From Promicromonospora sukumoe (GTDB lineage Bacteria; Actinomycetota; Actinomycetes; Actinomycetales; Cellulomonadaceae), in assembly GCF_014137995.1 (NCBI RefSeq), contig NZ_JACGWV010000001.1, forward strand, positions 868,001-932,000: a DNA stretch of 64,000 nt, given 5' to 3'. Shown in pieces: positions 17,858-26,095 of the stretch. Position 1 is the stretch's first letter. Each line of letters starts with the position of its first letter. The position numbers and the translations under genes were made by a program. A model generated the notes under the pieces. The model was not told where the DNA came from. It ran no database searches and saw nothing but the letters and a program-made list of their open reading frames with translations.

Positions 17858-20800
17858 TCAGTCCGTGCAGGCCGGGGTGTCCGAGAGGGTGACGCCGTCC
17901 GGCATGTCCTGCGCGGTCGGGGTGCGGCCCGCCATGGCGCACGCCCGGGCGATCATCTGGTCGTCCGAGAAGGTCCAGCCCGTCGTGACGCCGTGGTCCT
18001 GGACCACCAGGAGCTGCCCGTCTCCGGCATACACGTCGTTCGCCCGGACCCGGCCGTCGGGCGCGTAGAGCCGGGTCGCGAGCGCGCCGACCTTCTGGCC
18101 GGTCTCGATGTCGAAGAACGCCAGAGCCTCGCCCTGGTTCCGCGCCACGAGGTCCGGCCCGGGCAGCACCGCCATGACGTCGCCGTAGGTGCCGGTCAGG
18201 TCGAGGCCCTCGGGGTCGCCCGGTCCGGTCACGGCGCGCAGCCGCACCTTCGAGTCCAGGCCCAGCGTGACGAGCCGCTCGGGCTGCGCCGTCTCCTCGG
18301 CGCTGCTGCGGGCGCCGATCAACCGCACCTGGTCGACGCTGCTGCCGCGTACCGTCCACACGTCCGTCTCGCCGCGGGCGGCGGCGTCCAGGTCGGCGAC
18401 CCGCAGGGAGAAGTCCCGGGGCGCGACGGCGACCTCGCTCCCGTCATCGGCCACCGCCACCCGGCCCGGTTCCGCCCACTCCGGCGCGAGCCGCGGCGTG
18501 GTGCCGAGCGGCCCGGGCACGTACAGCGCCTGCTCCTGGAGCCCGGCGTCGAGCACGTGCAGGCCGGAGCAGGCGTCCACGAGCAGGACGTCGTCCCGGG
18601 TGCGCTGGGCGCTCACGATCGTCGCGCAGCCCGGATCGCCCTGGTCCAGGCCGCGCGCGACGAGGTCGCGGAACCCGGCCTCGTAACCCGCGGCCGTGCC
18701 GCCCTGGGTCCGGTAGGCGTCGCCGTCGGGCGTGACGAGCAGCAGCCGGTCGGCGTCGAGCCAGACCGGCAGCAGCGGCCGCCCGGCGTCCGGGCTGCCC
18801 GCGGGCAGCTCCACCGTGCCGAGGCCGTGGATCATGACGGTCCCGTCGGACCACGACACGGCCGTTCCGGCCGGCAGCGTGGGCTCGGCGCGGAACGTCG
18901 CCAGGACCGCCGTCGGCCCGCCGGGCGAACCGGCGCCCGAGCCCGAGCCCGCGCCTCGGCCGGTCGCCGCCGCCCCCGCCGCGCCCGGCAGCGGCACGTC
19001 CCCGTGCGTGTCGGCGGTGCTCCACAGCGCGATGCGCCCGTCCGACGCCGCCGCGACCCGGTCGACCCCGACCAGCACGGGCGACCCCGGCCGCCGGATG
19101 CCGGACAGGTGCCAGGTGCGGTGCACGTCGGTGTCCGCGCCGATCTCGCACGCGACCAGCCCGTTGTCGGTGGCGACCAGGGCCCGGGTGGTCGCGTCGT
19201 CGACCGCCACCACCTCGGGTTCCGCCCAGGCGCGCGGGACCGGGCATTCCGCCGTGCGCACCGAGCCGTCGGCCCAGTGGTGCAGCGTCACCGTGGTGGT
19301 GTCGCCGTCGGAGGCCAGCGTCGCCCAGTCGCGCAGGGACGGCGACGGTATCGCGCCCTCGGGCAGGTCCACGGGGCCGGTCCCGGTCGGCTCCAGCGAG
19401 TCGAGGCTGCGGATCTCCAGGGTCCCGGCCGCGGTGTCGGCCACCGCGACGGTGCGGCTGGAGCCGACGGCGAGCGACGTGACCTCCAGGTCGGTCTCCG
19501 CCTTGCTGCGGAACGCCAGCCGCTGCTCCGGGGCGCGCTGCGCGCCGTCGTCGGACTCCAGGACGGCCAGGTCGCGGCCGGCGAGGTTGATGCTGCCGAT
19601 CCGGTTCCGCCCGCTCTCGGGGTCCCGCCAGGCGATGAGCAGGGTGTCGCCGTCGGGCGTGACCGCGACCGCCGTCGTGCCCGGCAGGTCGAGGTGCGTC
19701 TGGCGGCTGGTGCCGCCCTCGGGCAGCGGCCCGAACCGGCCCACGGTCACGCCGAGGTCGTCCACGGCGGCGACCACCGCGCCGTCGGCGCTGCCGGACA
19801 CCACGGGACCCGTGCGCCCCGCCCCGCTCCCGGGCCCGCCCACCGAGCCGAACGGGGTGCGGTCGCCGCGCAGCACGGTCGGGGCGCCGTCGTCGGGGTT
19901 CCAGCGCACCAGGTCGCCGGTCTCCGTGCGGCCGACGACGCCGGTGGCGGTCGGCGCGACGTCGGCCAGCCCCGTCTCCTCGGGGACGTCGACGGTGCGC
20001 AGCAGGTACGGGTCCGCGGGCTCGTTGGCCGTCACCGCGTTGAACAGCGCGGTCCGGGTCTGCCCGTCCCGCAGCCGCTCGACGGCCTCGACCGCCAGGA
20101 GCTGCGCCGTGGCCGGATCGTCCTGCTGCACCACGTGCGACGTCGCGCCCAGGAGGTGCGCGGCGTTCGCGTTCACGGCCTCGTTGGCCCGGTCCGCCTC
20201 GCGCTCCGCGAACGCGAACGCGCCGATCGACAGCGCCAGCATGACGCCCAGCGCCATGTTCACCAGGCGGTTGCGCAGCCCCGCCGAGCTCTGCCGGGCG
20301 ATGTGGGCGCTGAGGATCTCCTCGGTGCTGATGTCCGGGCCGCGCAGCGGGGCGACCAGCTCGGCGAGCACGCCCGGCCGGTACGGGTGGTGCCGCCAGA
20401 ACCGGCGCTGGCGCAGCGGCGTCAGGTCGGTCCACTTGGGCTCGTGGTCGATCCGCTCGACCAGCGGGGCCGGCAGCGCGGTGGTGCTGATCGCGTCGAT
20501 CTCGTTCGAGGTCTGGTCCCAGACGATCTTGCCGCTGGTCAGCGCCACGAGCAGGGTCTCGGTCCCGCGGTGGTCGAGCCACCAGGCGACCTCCTTGGCC
20601 ACGTACTTCGAGCTCGCGGCGCCCTCGGAGGCGAACAGGATCAGGTAGTCGGACCGTTCGAGCTTGCGCTCGATGGCGTCCCAGAGGCTCGGGTTGTTCG
20701 CCAGGCCGGTCCGGTCCAGGAAGACGTTCAGGTCCGGGACGTCCTCGCGCTTGTCGAAGTCGAGGAGCTGCGCGTGGAACGCGGGCGCGAACTCGCCGTC

Positions 20801-20902
20801 CGAGTCGCGGCTGTAGGACAGGAACGCGTCGTACCCGTCGGTACGCGGCGGCGCGGACGCACGGTTCGTCGGGAGCAGGGAGCGGACAGTGCGGTCGGTC
20901 AT
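17858..20902 (-). CDS. TIR-domain membrane protein with C-terminal beta-propeller region
   Basis: A 1014-residue predicted sensor/effector. The TIR domain spans residues 24-165: YDAFLSYSR at 24-32, and SKYVAKEVAWWL at 98-109 with Glu104 at the position of the catalytic glutamate of NAD-cleaving TIR domains. A single membrane helix (LVNMALGVMLALSIGAFAF) is at 213-231. A helical segment with SHVVQQDDPATAQLLAVEA (about 250-275) is typical of WD40-associated proteins. Residues about 300-1014 consist of repeating beta-strand/turn units such as GDTLLIAWRDPESG, read as one or two WD40-like propellers. I chose ATG 20902 (GGGAG upstream). By family knowledge TIR enzymes of this kind act in antiphage or stress responses; NAD hydrolysis here is inference. 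It is divergent from the RyR-domain gene. Confidence 0.85.
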   Translation of the reverse strand: MTDRTVRSLLPTNRASAPPRTDGYDAFLSYSRDSDGEFAPAFHAQLLDFDKREDVPDLNVFLDRTGLANNPSLWDAIERKLERSDYLILFASEGAASSKYVAKEVAWWLDHRGTETLLVALTSGKIVWDQTSNEIDAISTTALPAPLVERIDHEPKWTDLTPLRQRRFWRHHPYRPGVLAELVAPLRGPDISTEEILSAHIARQSSAGLRNRLVNMALGVMLALSIGAFAFAEREADRANEAVNANAAHLLGATSHVVQQDDPATAQLLAVEAVERLRDGQTRTALFNAVTANEPADPYLLRTVDVPEETGLADVAPTATGVVGRTETGDLVRWNPDDGAPTVLRGDRTPFGSVGGPGSGAGRTGPVVSGSADGAVVAAVDDLGVTVGRFGPLPEGGTSRQTHLDLPGTTAVAVTPDGDTLLIAWRDPESGRNRIGSINLAGRDLAVLESDDGAQRAPEQRLAFRSKAETDLEVTSLAVGSSRTVAVADTAAGTLEIRSLDSLEPTGTGPVDLPEGAIPSPSLRDWATLASDGDTTTVTLHHWADGSVRTAECPVPRAWAEPEVVAVDDATTRALVATDNGLVACEIGADTDVHRTWHLSGIRRPGSPVLVGVDRVAAASDGRIALWSTADTHGDVPLPGAAGAAATGRGAGSGSGAGSPGGPTAVLATFRAEPTLPAGTAVSWSDGTVMIHGLGTVELPAGSPDAGRPLLPVWLDADRLLLVTPDGDAYRTQGGTAAGYEAGFRDLVARGLDQGDPGCATIVSAQRTRDDVLLVDACSGLHVLDAGLQEQALYVPGPLGTTPRLAPEWAEPGRVAVADDGSEVAVAPRDFSLRVADLDAAARGETDVWTVRGSSVDQVRLIGARSSAEETAQPERLVTLGLDSKVRLRAVTGPGDPEGLDLTGTYGDVMAVLPGPDLVARNQGEALAFFDIETGQKVGALATRLYAPDGRVRANDVYAGDGQLLVVQDHGVTTGWTFSDDQMIARACAMAGRTPTAQDMPDGVTLSDTPACTD

Positions 20903-21053
20903 CCTGCTCCCGCGGCCTTTCGTCGGCGAATGTGTGCGGACCGGGAGAAACATATCCCGGGTGTGTACTGTCGCCGCAGGTCATGACGCTAGTCACCTTC
21001 GTGGTGAAATGCACGGTTAGACGCGGCGTCCGATCCTTCGAGGAAGGCACAAG
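20903..21053. promoter_or_regulatory. Divergent promoter region between TIR and RyR-domain genes
   Basis: The 151-bp region is AT-richer than its surroundings. On the minus strand TATGTT (20954-20949) could be the TIR gene's -10 box, giving a 40-nt leader with GGGAG. A small inverted repeat TCACC/GGTGA (20993-20997, 21003-21007) may be a shared operator. Neither promoter has a clear -35 box. Confidence 0.35.
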
Positions 21054-22850
21054 ATGGCACCAGAGCTGGTCGTACCGCACGACGGACCCCGCCGGCTGCG
21101 CGTCCGCCGCTCCTGGGTGCGAGCCGGCTTCACGGCCCTGTTCGGCGCGGCGTTCGGCCTGGGGCTGTGGGGCTTCTCGATCTACCGCACCTCGCCCGAG
21201 TTCGAGTGGGGCACCAGCGGGTGGGACCTCGTCTACTACTCCGTACAGCTCTTCGTGCTCGGCGCCGAGGCCACCAACCAGGGCGGCGACCTGCCCTGGC
21301 AGCTCCAGACGGCGCGCTTCCTCGCCCCCGTCGCCACCGGCTACGCCGTCTTCGAGGCCGTGCGCTCCCTGTTCGCCGACCAGTTCGTGCTCATGCGCAC
21401 CCGCCGGATGCGCGGGCACGCCGTCGTCGTCGGCCGCACCCCCGCGGCCGACCTCATCGCCGAGGCGCTCGCGGGCCGGGGCGGCGTCGTCGCCCGCACC
21501 GCGACCGGTGACGCCGCCTCGCTGCGCAACGCCGGGGTCGCGGGCGCCGCCGTCCTCTACGCCTGCGAGGCCGAGGACGACGAACCCGGCGTCAACGTGC
21601 TCACCGTGGCCGTGGCCAACCGCACGGACCGGGTCGCCGACCTGCCCGGCCTGCGCCTGAACGCCCACGTCAGCGACCCGGAGCTCGCCCTCGCCCTCCA
21701 GGCCCGGCACCTGAGCCACCCGCAGTCGGGGGTCGACTTCTTCACGCTGGGCGAGCTCGTCGCCCGGTCCCTGGTGCGGCGCGACCGGGTCGCCGCGCGC
21801 GGCACCGCGCCGCACATCTCCGTCGTCGGGCACGGGACGTTCGGCCGGGCGCTGGTCGTGGCGTTCGCGCGGCTGCGCAGCGTAGAGATCGCGTCCGGCG
21901 GCGAGCCGCTGACCGTGACCCTGGTCGGCCCCGGCGCGTGGGAGGCCGCCGAGTCGCTGCGCGCCCGCTGGCCCAGCGTCCGCGCGGCGTGCCGGCTCGT
22001 CCCCGTCGACACGTTCGCCCAGGTCAGGGAGGTCGGCAGCCCCCAGCGGGTCTACGTCTGCCACGACGACGACGGCGACGCCCTGCGCGAGGCGCTGCGG
22101 GACAGCGACCTCTGGCGGGCCAGCGAGGGCGCCGTCGTGCTGCGCCTCAACCGCCTCGCGGGCCTCGGCGGGCTCTTCGGCGCCCGCGAGGGCGCCATCC
22201 TCGACGACCTCGACGGACGCCTCGACGTCGTCGAGCCCGGCACTCTGCTGCGCCGCGCGACCGCCCCCGGCGCGCTGGTGCACGACGACGTCTACGACCT
22301 GATGGCCGTCTCCGCCCACCTGACCTACCTGCGCAACCAGCGCGAACGGGGCGTCGCCTGGCAGAGCACGCCCGCGATGGTCTCGTGGGCCGAGCTGTCC
22401 GACGACCTGCGGGCCGCCAACCGCGCGCAGGTCCGGGCCATCCCGGACCGGCTGCGGCAGATGGGCTGCACCGTCGTCCCCGCGCGCGGGGCCGAGCACG
22501 GCCGCATCCCCGAACCGGTGGTCGACGCGCGCGCCGTCGACGAGCACGACCGCTGGATGGCCGAGAAGGTCGCCGCGGGCTGGTCCTACGGGCCCGAGCG
22601 CGACGACGCCCGCCGCCTGCACCCCGACCTTCGCCCCTGGGCCGACCTCTCGGAGCCCGACCGGGAGAAGGACCGCGCCGTCATCCGCGCCATCCCCGTG
22701 ATCCTGGCCGACTTCGGCCTGCACGTCGTCCCGCTCGACGACGACGCCGGCTGGGAGGCCGCCGACCAGCCCGCGCCCGACCCGCGCGGCGTGGTCCGCG
22801 GCTGGCGGATGTTCGGCCGCGGCCGTGCGGAGCAGCCGGGCGAGGGCTGA
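21054..22850 (+). CDS. TrkA-N/RCK channel-like protein with tandem RyR domains
   Basis: A 598-residue membrane protein. Two to three hydrophobic helices lie at about 23-42, 56-72 and 88-106. They are followed by two Rossmann-type TrkA-N/RCK modules: about 121-200 (MRGHAVVVGRTPAADLIAEA) and about 250-370 (HISVVGHGTFGRALVVAFA), whose glycine pattern GxGxxG fits NAD or nucleotide binding. The C-terminus holds two RyR-like repeats: about 400-475 (VYDLMAVSAHLTYLRNQRE) and about 497-562 (WSYGPERDDARRLHPDLRPW), the latter a clear match to the ryanodine-receptor repeat. The channel-plus-RCK layout resembles CASTOR/POLLUX-type proteins, but no canonical pore filter is seen. ATG 21054 has GAGGAAGG 6 nt upstream. 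Nucleotide-gated ion flux is inference. Confidence 0.78.
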   Translation: MAPELVVPHDGPRRLRVRRSWVRAGFTALFGAAFGLGLWGFSIYRTSPEFEWGTSGWDLVYYSVQLFVLGAEATNQGGDLPWQLQTARFLAPVATGYAVFEAVRSLFADQFVLMRTRRMRGHAVVVGRTPAADLIAEALAGRGGVVARTATGDAASLRNAGVAGAAVLYACEAEDDEPGVNVLTVAVANRTDRVADLPGLRLNAHVSDPELALALQARHLSHPQSGVDFFTLGELVARSLVRRDRVAARGTAPHISVVGHGTFGRALVVAFARLRSVEIASGGEPLTVTLVGPGAWEAAESLRARWPSVRAACRLVPVDTFAQVREVGSPQRVYVCHDDDGDALREALRDSDLWRASEGAVVLRLNRLAGLGGLFGAREGAILDDLDGRLDVVEPGTLLRRATAPGALVHDDVYDLMAVSAHLTYLRNQRERGVAWQSTPAMVSWAELSDDLRAANRAQVRAIPDRLRQMGCTVVPARGAEHGRIPEPVVDARAVDEHDRWMAEKVAAGWSYGPERDDARRLHPDLRPWADLSEPDREKDRAVIRAIPVILADFGLHVVPLDDDAGWEAADQPAPDPRGVVRGWRMFGRGRAEQPGEG

Positions 22851-22875
22851 CGTCGGTCCGGGCCTGCCGGGCTGA

Positions 22876-22881
22876 CAGGAT
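22876..22881 (+). promoter_or_regulatory. Possible -10 box of a leaderless dxr transcript
   Basis: CAGGAT ends 6 nt before the dxr ATG and matches TANNNT except at the first base. No ribosome binding site precedes the ATG. Confidence 0.3.
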
Positions 22882-22887
22882 GGGCCC

Positions 22888-24057
22888 ATGCGAAGCGTCA
22901 CCCTTCTCGGCTCCACCGGTTCCATCGGCACGCAGGCCGTCGACGTCATCGGGCGCAACCCCGACCGGTTCCGCGTGGACGCCCTGTCCGCGGGCGGCTC
23001 CGACCTCCCGCTCCTCGCCCGGCAGGCCGCCACGCTCGGCGTCCGCGCCGTCGCGGTCGCCGACGCCGCCGCGCGCCCCGCCCTGACCGCCCTGCTCAGC
23101 GAGGCCGGCGCCGACGGCGTCGAGGTGCTCGCCGGGCCCGACGCCGCCACCGACCTGGCCGGCCGGGGGAGCAACGTGGTGCTCAACGGCATCACCGGCT
23201 CCGTCGGCCTGCGCCCCACCCTCGCCGCGCTCGACGCCGGCTCGACGCTGGCGCTCGCGAACAAGGAGTCGCTCGTCGTGGGCGGCGCCCTGGTCAAGGC
23301 CGCCGTCCGGCACGAGGGCCAGATCGTGCCCGTGGACTCCGAGCACTCGGCCATCGCGCAGTCGCTGCGCTCGGGCGCGTCGTCCGAGGTGCGCAAGCTC
23401 GTGGTGACCGCCAGCGGCGGGCCGTTCCGCGGGCGCTCACGGGACGAGCTGCGCGACGTCACGCCCGCCCAGGCCCTGCGGCACCCCAACTTCGCGATGG
23501 GCCGCGTGGTCACCACCAACTCGGCGACCCTGGTCAACAAGGGCCTGGAGGTCATCGAGGCGCACCTGCTGTTCGACCTGCCGTTCAGCGCCATCGACGT
23601 GGTGGTGCACCCGCAGCAGATGATCCACTCCATGGTCGAGTTCGTCGACGGCTCCACGATCGCGCAGGCCGGGCCGCCGCGCATGCTGGTGCCGATCGCG
23701 TTCGGCCTGTCCTGGCCGGACCGGCTGCCCGACGTCGACGTCGGCATCGACTGGACGCAGGCCGCGAGCTGGGAGTTCCTGCCCCTGGACGACGACGCCT
23801 TCCCTGCCGTCCGCCTGGCCCGCCAGGTCGGCGAGGCCGGCGGGACCCACCCCGCGGTCTACAACGCCGCCAACGAGGTGTGTGTCGACGCGTTTCACGA
23901 CGGGACGATCGGGTTCCTCGACATCGTCGACACCGTGGCCGCCGTCGTCGAGGCGCACGCGTCGGCCGGGGCGGGCGACGCGTCGTCGGTCGAGGGCGTC
24001 CTGGAGGCGGACGCGTGGGCCCGGGCGCGCGCGGCGGAGATCCTGAAGACGGCGTAG
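22888..24057 (+). CDS. dxr: 1-deoxy-D-xylulose 5-phosphate reductoisomerase
   Basis: Second enzyme of the MEP isoprenoid pathway: it converts DXP to MEP with NADPH and a divalent metal, and is the target of fosmidomycin. The NADPH motif LGSTGSIGTQAVDVI is at residues 7-21. The substrate/metal block (ALANKESLVVGG, then VPVDSEHSAIAQ) is at about 119-158, with the metal-binding Asp and Glu in DSEHSA. The flexible loop HPNFAMGRVVTTNS and the late NAANEVCVDAF block complete the family pattern. The length of 389 residues is normal. In many actinobacteria dxr is next to rseP and ispG; here they are 7 kb away. Confidence 0.97.
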   Translation: MRSVTLLGSTGSIGTQAVDVIGRNPDRFRVDALSAGGSDLPLLARQAATLGVRAVAVADAAARPALTALLSEAGADGVEVLAGPDAATDLAGRGSNVVLNGITGSVGLRPTLAALDAGSTLALANKESLVVGGALVKAAVRHEGQIVPVDSEHSAIAQSLRSGASSEVRKLVVTASGGPFRGRSRDELRDVTPAQALRHPNFAMGRVVTTNSATLVNKGLEVIEAHLLFDLPFSAIDVVVHPQQMIHSMVEFVDGSTIAQAGPPRMLVPIAFGLSWPDRLPDVDVGIDWTQAASWEFLPLDDDAFPAVRLARQVGEAGGTHPAVYNAANEVCVDAFHDGTIGFLDIVDTVAAVVEAHASAGAGDASSVEGVLEADAWARARAAEILKTA

Positions 24058-24086
24058 CTTGTTCGGTCGGATCTGGCTGATCCCGT

Positions 24087-24156
24087 TCTCCTTTGAGACC
24101 TAAGTTTCTTCGCTTTCGGACGGCTCAAAGCGAAGAAACTTAGGTCTCAAAGGAGA
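24087..24156. repeat. Long inverted repeat, family D copy 1
   Basis: Perfect 30-bp stem (24087-24116 and 24127-24156; core GAGACCTAAGTTTCTTCGC) with a 10-nt loop. It starts 30 nt behind the dxr stop and ends 34 nt before the convergent thiD stop. Its sister at 34878-34949 differs in only one stem position over the shared part. Confidence 0.92.
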
Positions 24157-24189
24157 CTGGCAGAGTTGGTTTGGTTGGGTTTGGGGCGG

Positions 24190-25365
24190 TCAGGTTCGGC
24201 GGGTTGCGTGGGCGTGGTCGACCGGGCCGTGGCCCTGCCACCGGCCCGACGTCGTCCCCGTGCCGCCGATCACCAGGGAGTCCGCGGCCTGTAGCGCCCC
24301 GGTCAGGTAGTCCTTGGCGGCCCGGACTGCGGGCTCCCAGCCGTCGTGCGCGGGGCGCAGGACGGCGCACGCCGAGCTCAGCGTGCAGCCCGTGCCGTGC
24401 GTGTTCCGGGTCGGCACCCGGGGTGCGGCCAGCGCGACGACGCCGTCCCCGCCCGGGCTGACCTCGCCGAGGTCGTCCCCGACGGCGCCGTTCCCGGTGG
24501 TGCCGACCCCGCCCACGCGATTCCCGCCGCCGCTGTCTCCGTTGTCCCGGCCGGCGCCTGTACCGCCGTTCCCGCCGCCGCATACCCCGCCGACGCCGGG
24601 CCCCGCGAGGTGGTCGACCGACTCCGCCGAGTCGAGGTGCCCGCCCTTGACCAGCGCATACCCGACCCCGAGCGCCCGCAGGGCCCGGGCCTGGTCCGCC
24701 GCCTCACGACCGTCGCGGGCCGGCTCGACGCCGAGCAGCACGGCGGCCTCGGGCAGGTTCGGCGTGACGAGGTCGGCCAGGGGGAGCAGCTCGTCGCGGA
24801 GCACCGCCTCGGCGTCGGGCGCCAGCAGCCGGTCGCCCGACGTCGCGACCATCACCGGGTCGAGCACCACGAACGGCGTACGTCCGGCGGCCCGCAGGTC
24901 GCGCAGCGCGGCGGCGACCGTCCGCGCGATGGCGGCGTCCGTCGTCATGCCGATCTTGATCGTGTCCACGGCGACGTCGGCGAACAGCGTGTCGAGCTGC
25001 GCGCTCACCATGTCGGCGGGCACCGGGTGCACCCGCGTCACGCCCGTCGTGGACTGCGCCGTCAGCCCCGTGAGCACCGCGCAGCCGTAGCCGCCGAGCG
25101 CCGCGAAGGTCTTCAGGTCGGCCTGGATGCCGGCCCCGCCGGACGGGTCCGAGCCTGCGATCGTCAGCGCCACCACGGGGTGGCCGGGCGGGCGGACGCG
25201 CGGGGCGACGTCGGCGAGGGGCGCGGCTTCGGCGCGAGTCGCGACGGCGGAACGGCCGACGTCGGGACTGCGGAGGCGGGGCGTCTGCTCGACATCCGCG
25301 AGCCCCACCGCATCCCGCCCGGACCCGCTCACGACGCGGCCGCCGTCCCGCCCGAACCCGTTCAC
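24190..25365 (-). CDS. thiD: Bifunctional hydroxymethylpyrimidine kinase / phosphomethylpyrimidine kinase
   Basis: Phosphorylates HMP to HMP-P and HMP-PP in thiamin synthesis and salvage. The ribokinase-fold motifs are present: VALTIAGSDPSGGAGIQADL near residue 65, the ATP-site block KIGMTTDAAI, DPVMVATSGDRLL, LPEAAVLLG and the C-terminal NTHGTGCTLSSA with the catalytic Asp/Cys region. The enzyme has an unusual Gly/Asn-rich insertion of about 50 residues (GGVCGGGNGGTGAGRDNGDS and on) just before the C-terminal motif, plus a poorly conserved N-terminal extension of about 60 residues. The GTG at 25365 has GGGAG 6 nt upstream; a second GTG at 25332 is possible. It is the last gene of the thiMED operon. 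Confidence 0.9.
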   Translation of the reverse strand: MNGFGRDGGRVVSGSGRDAVGLADVEQTPRLRSPDVGRSAVATRAEAAPLADVAPRVRPPGHPVVALTIAGSDPSGGAGIQADLKTFAALGGYGCAVLTGLTAQSTTGVTRVHPVPADMVSAQLDTLFADVAVDTIKIGMTTDAAIARTVAAALRDLRAAGRTPFVVLDPVMVATSGDRLLAPDAEAVLRDELLPLADLVTPNLPEAAVLLGVEPARDGREAADQARALRALGVGYALVKGGHLDSAESVDHLAGPGVGGVCGGGNGGTGAGRDNGDSGGGNRVGGVGTTGNGAVGDDLGEVSPGGDGVVALAAPRVPTRNTHGTGCTLSSACAVLRPAHDGWEPAVRAAKDYLTGALQAADSLVIGGTGTTSGRWQGHGPVDHAHATRRT

Positions 25366-25400
25366 GAGGCGCTCCCGTCCCGTCCGAACCCGCTCACGAC
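25330..25400. repeat. Three imperfect tandem repeats at the thiE/thiD junction
   Basis: Read on the minus strand, GTGARCGGGTYCGGRCGGGA occurs three times at a spacing of about 32-33 bp (near 25332, 25365 and 25397). The copies contain the thiE stop and two candidate thiD GTG starts. They suggest local duplication of a translation-start region. Confidence 0.55.
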
Positions 25401-26095
25401 GCCGCCCCCGTCGCCGCCCGCGACCGGGCCTCGGAACCACGCCCAGCCCGCGCCTCCGCCCACGCCCGCGCCAGCTCCCGCGCCGCGGCCGCCGGGTCGG
25501 GCCGTCCGCAGACGGCGGAGACGACGGCGCTCCCGGCCGCCCCCGCCTCGTGCAGCGCGCCGACGTCGTCGGCCCGCAGTCCGCCGATCGCCACGCAGGG
25601 CAGGCCCGTGGCGGCCGTGACGTCGCCGAGCCGCGCGAAGCCGATCGCTGGGCGGGCGTCGGACTTCGTCGCGGTGGGCCGCACCGGCCCGACTCCGAGC
25701 AGGTCGACGGTGCCCGGGGGCAGGCCGGCCGCGTCCTGCGCCTCCTCCGGCGTGCTGACGCTCAGCCCCAGGTGCCGGTCCGGGCCGAGCAGCCGCCGCG
25801 CCGAGACGGGGTCGAGGTCGCTCTGGCCCACGTGGGCGCCGTCGGCGTCGATCGCGAGCGCGACGTCCACCCGGTCGTCGACCACCAGCGGCACGCCGCG
25901 CGGCCGGAGCAGGGCGACCAGGGCGCGGCCGAGGTCGACGAGCTCGCGGGTCGTCGCGCCCGGGTCGCGGAGCTGGACGGCGGTCACTCCGCCGCCGACC
26001 GCCGCGCCCACGGTGGTGACGACCCCGGCGGGGCCGCCGCACTGCGTGGTGTCGGTGACGAGGTAGACGGTCGGGTCGAGGAGCCGGGCGCTCAC
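25394..26095 (-). CDS. thiE: Thiamine-phosphate synthase
   Basis: Joins HMP-PP and thiazole phosphate to thiamin phosphate. The TIM-barrel signature is clear: TAVQLRDPGATTRELVDLGR (about residues 36-55), VVDDRVDVALAIDADGAHVG with the metal-binding Asp, the pyrophosphate-binding GLSVSTPEE, LGVGPVRPTATKSDARPAIG and the final CVAIGGLRADDVG. The length of 233 residues includes an Ala/Arg-rich tail. The GTG start overlaps the thiM stop (GTGA), indicating coupled translation. It lies between thiM and thiD in a TPP-riboswitch-controlled salvage operon. Confidence 0.95.
   Translation of the reverse strand: MSARLLDPTVYLVTDTTQCGGPAGVVTTVGAAVGGGVTAVQLRDPGATTRELVDLGRALVALLRPRGVPLVVDDRVDVALAIDADGAHVGQSDLDPVSARRLLGPDRHLGLSVSTPEEAQDAAGLPPGTVDLLGVGPVRPTATKSDARPAIGFARLGDVTAATGLPCVAIGGLRADDVGALHEAGAAGSAVVSAVCGRPDPAAAARELARAWAEARAGRGSEARSRAATGAAS

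Noticed and set aside
18444..23747. Very long minus-strand open frame across the TIR gene, RyR gene and dxr
   Set aside because: It overlaps three genes with clear homology, two of them on the opposite strand, and encodes Arg/Ala/Gly-rich sequence only.
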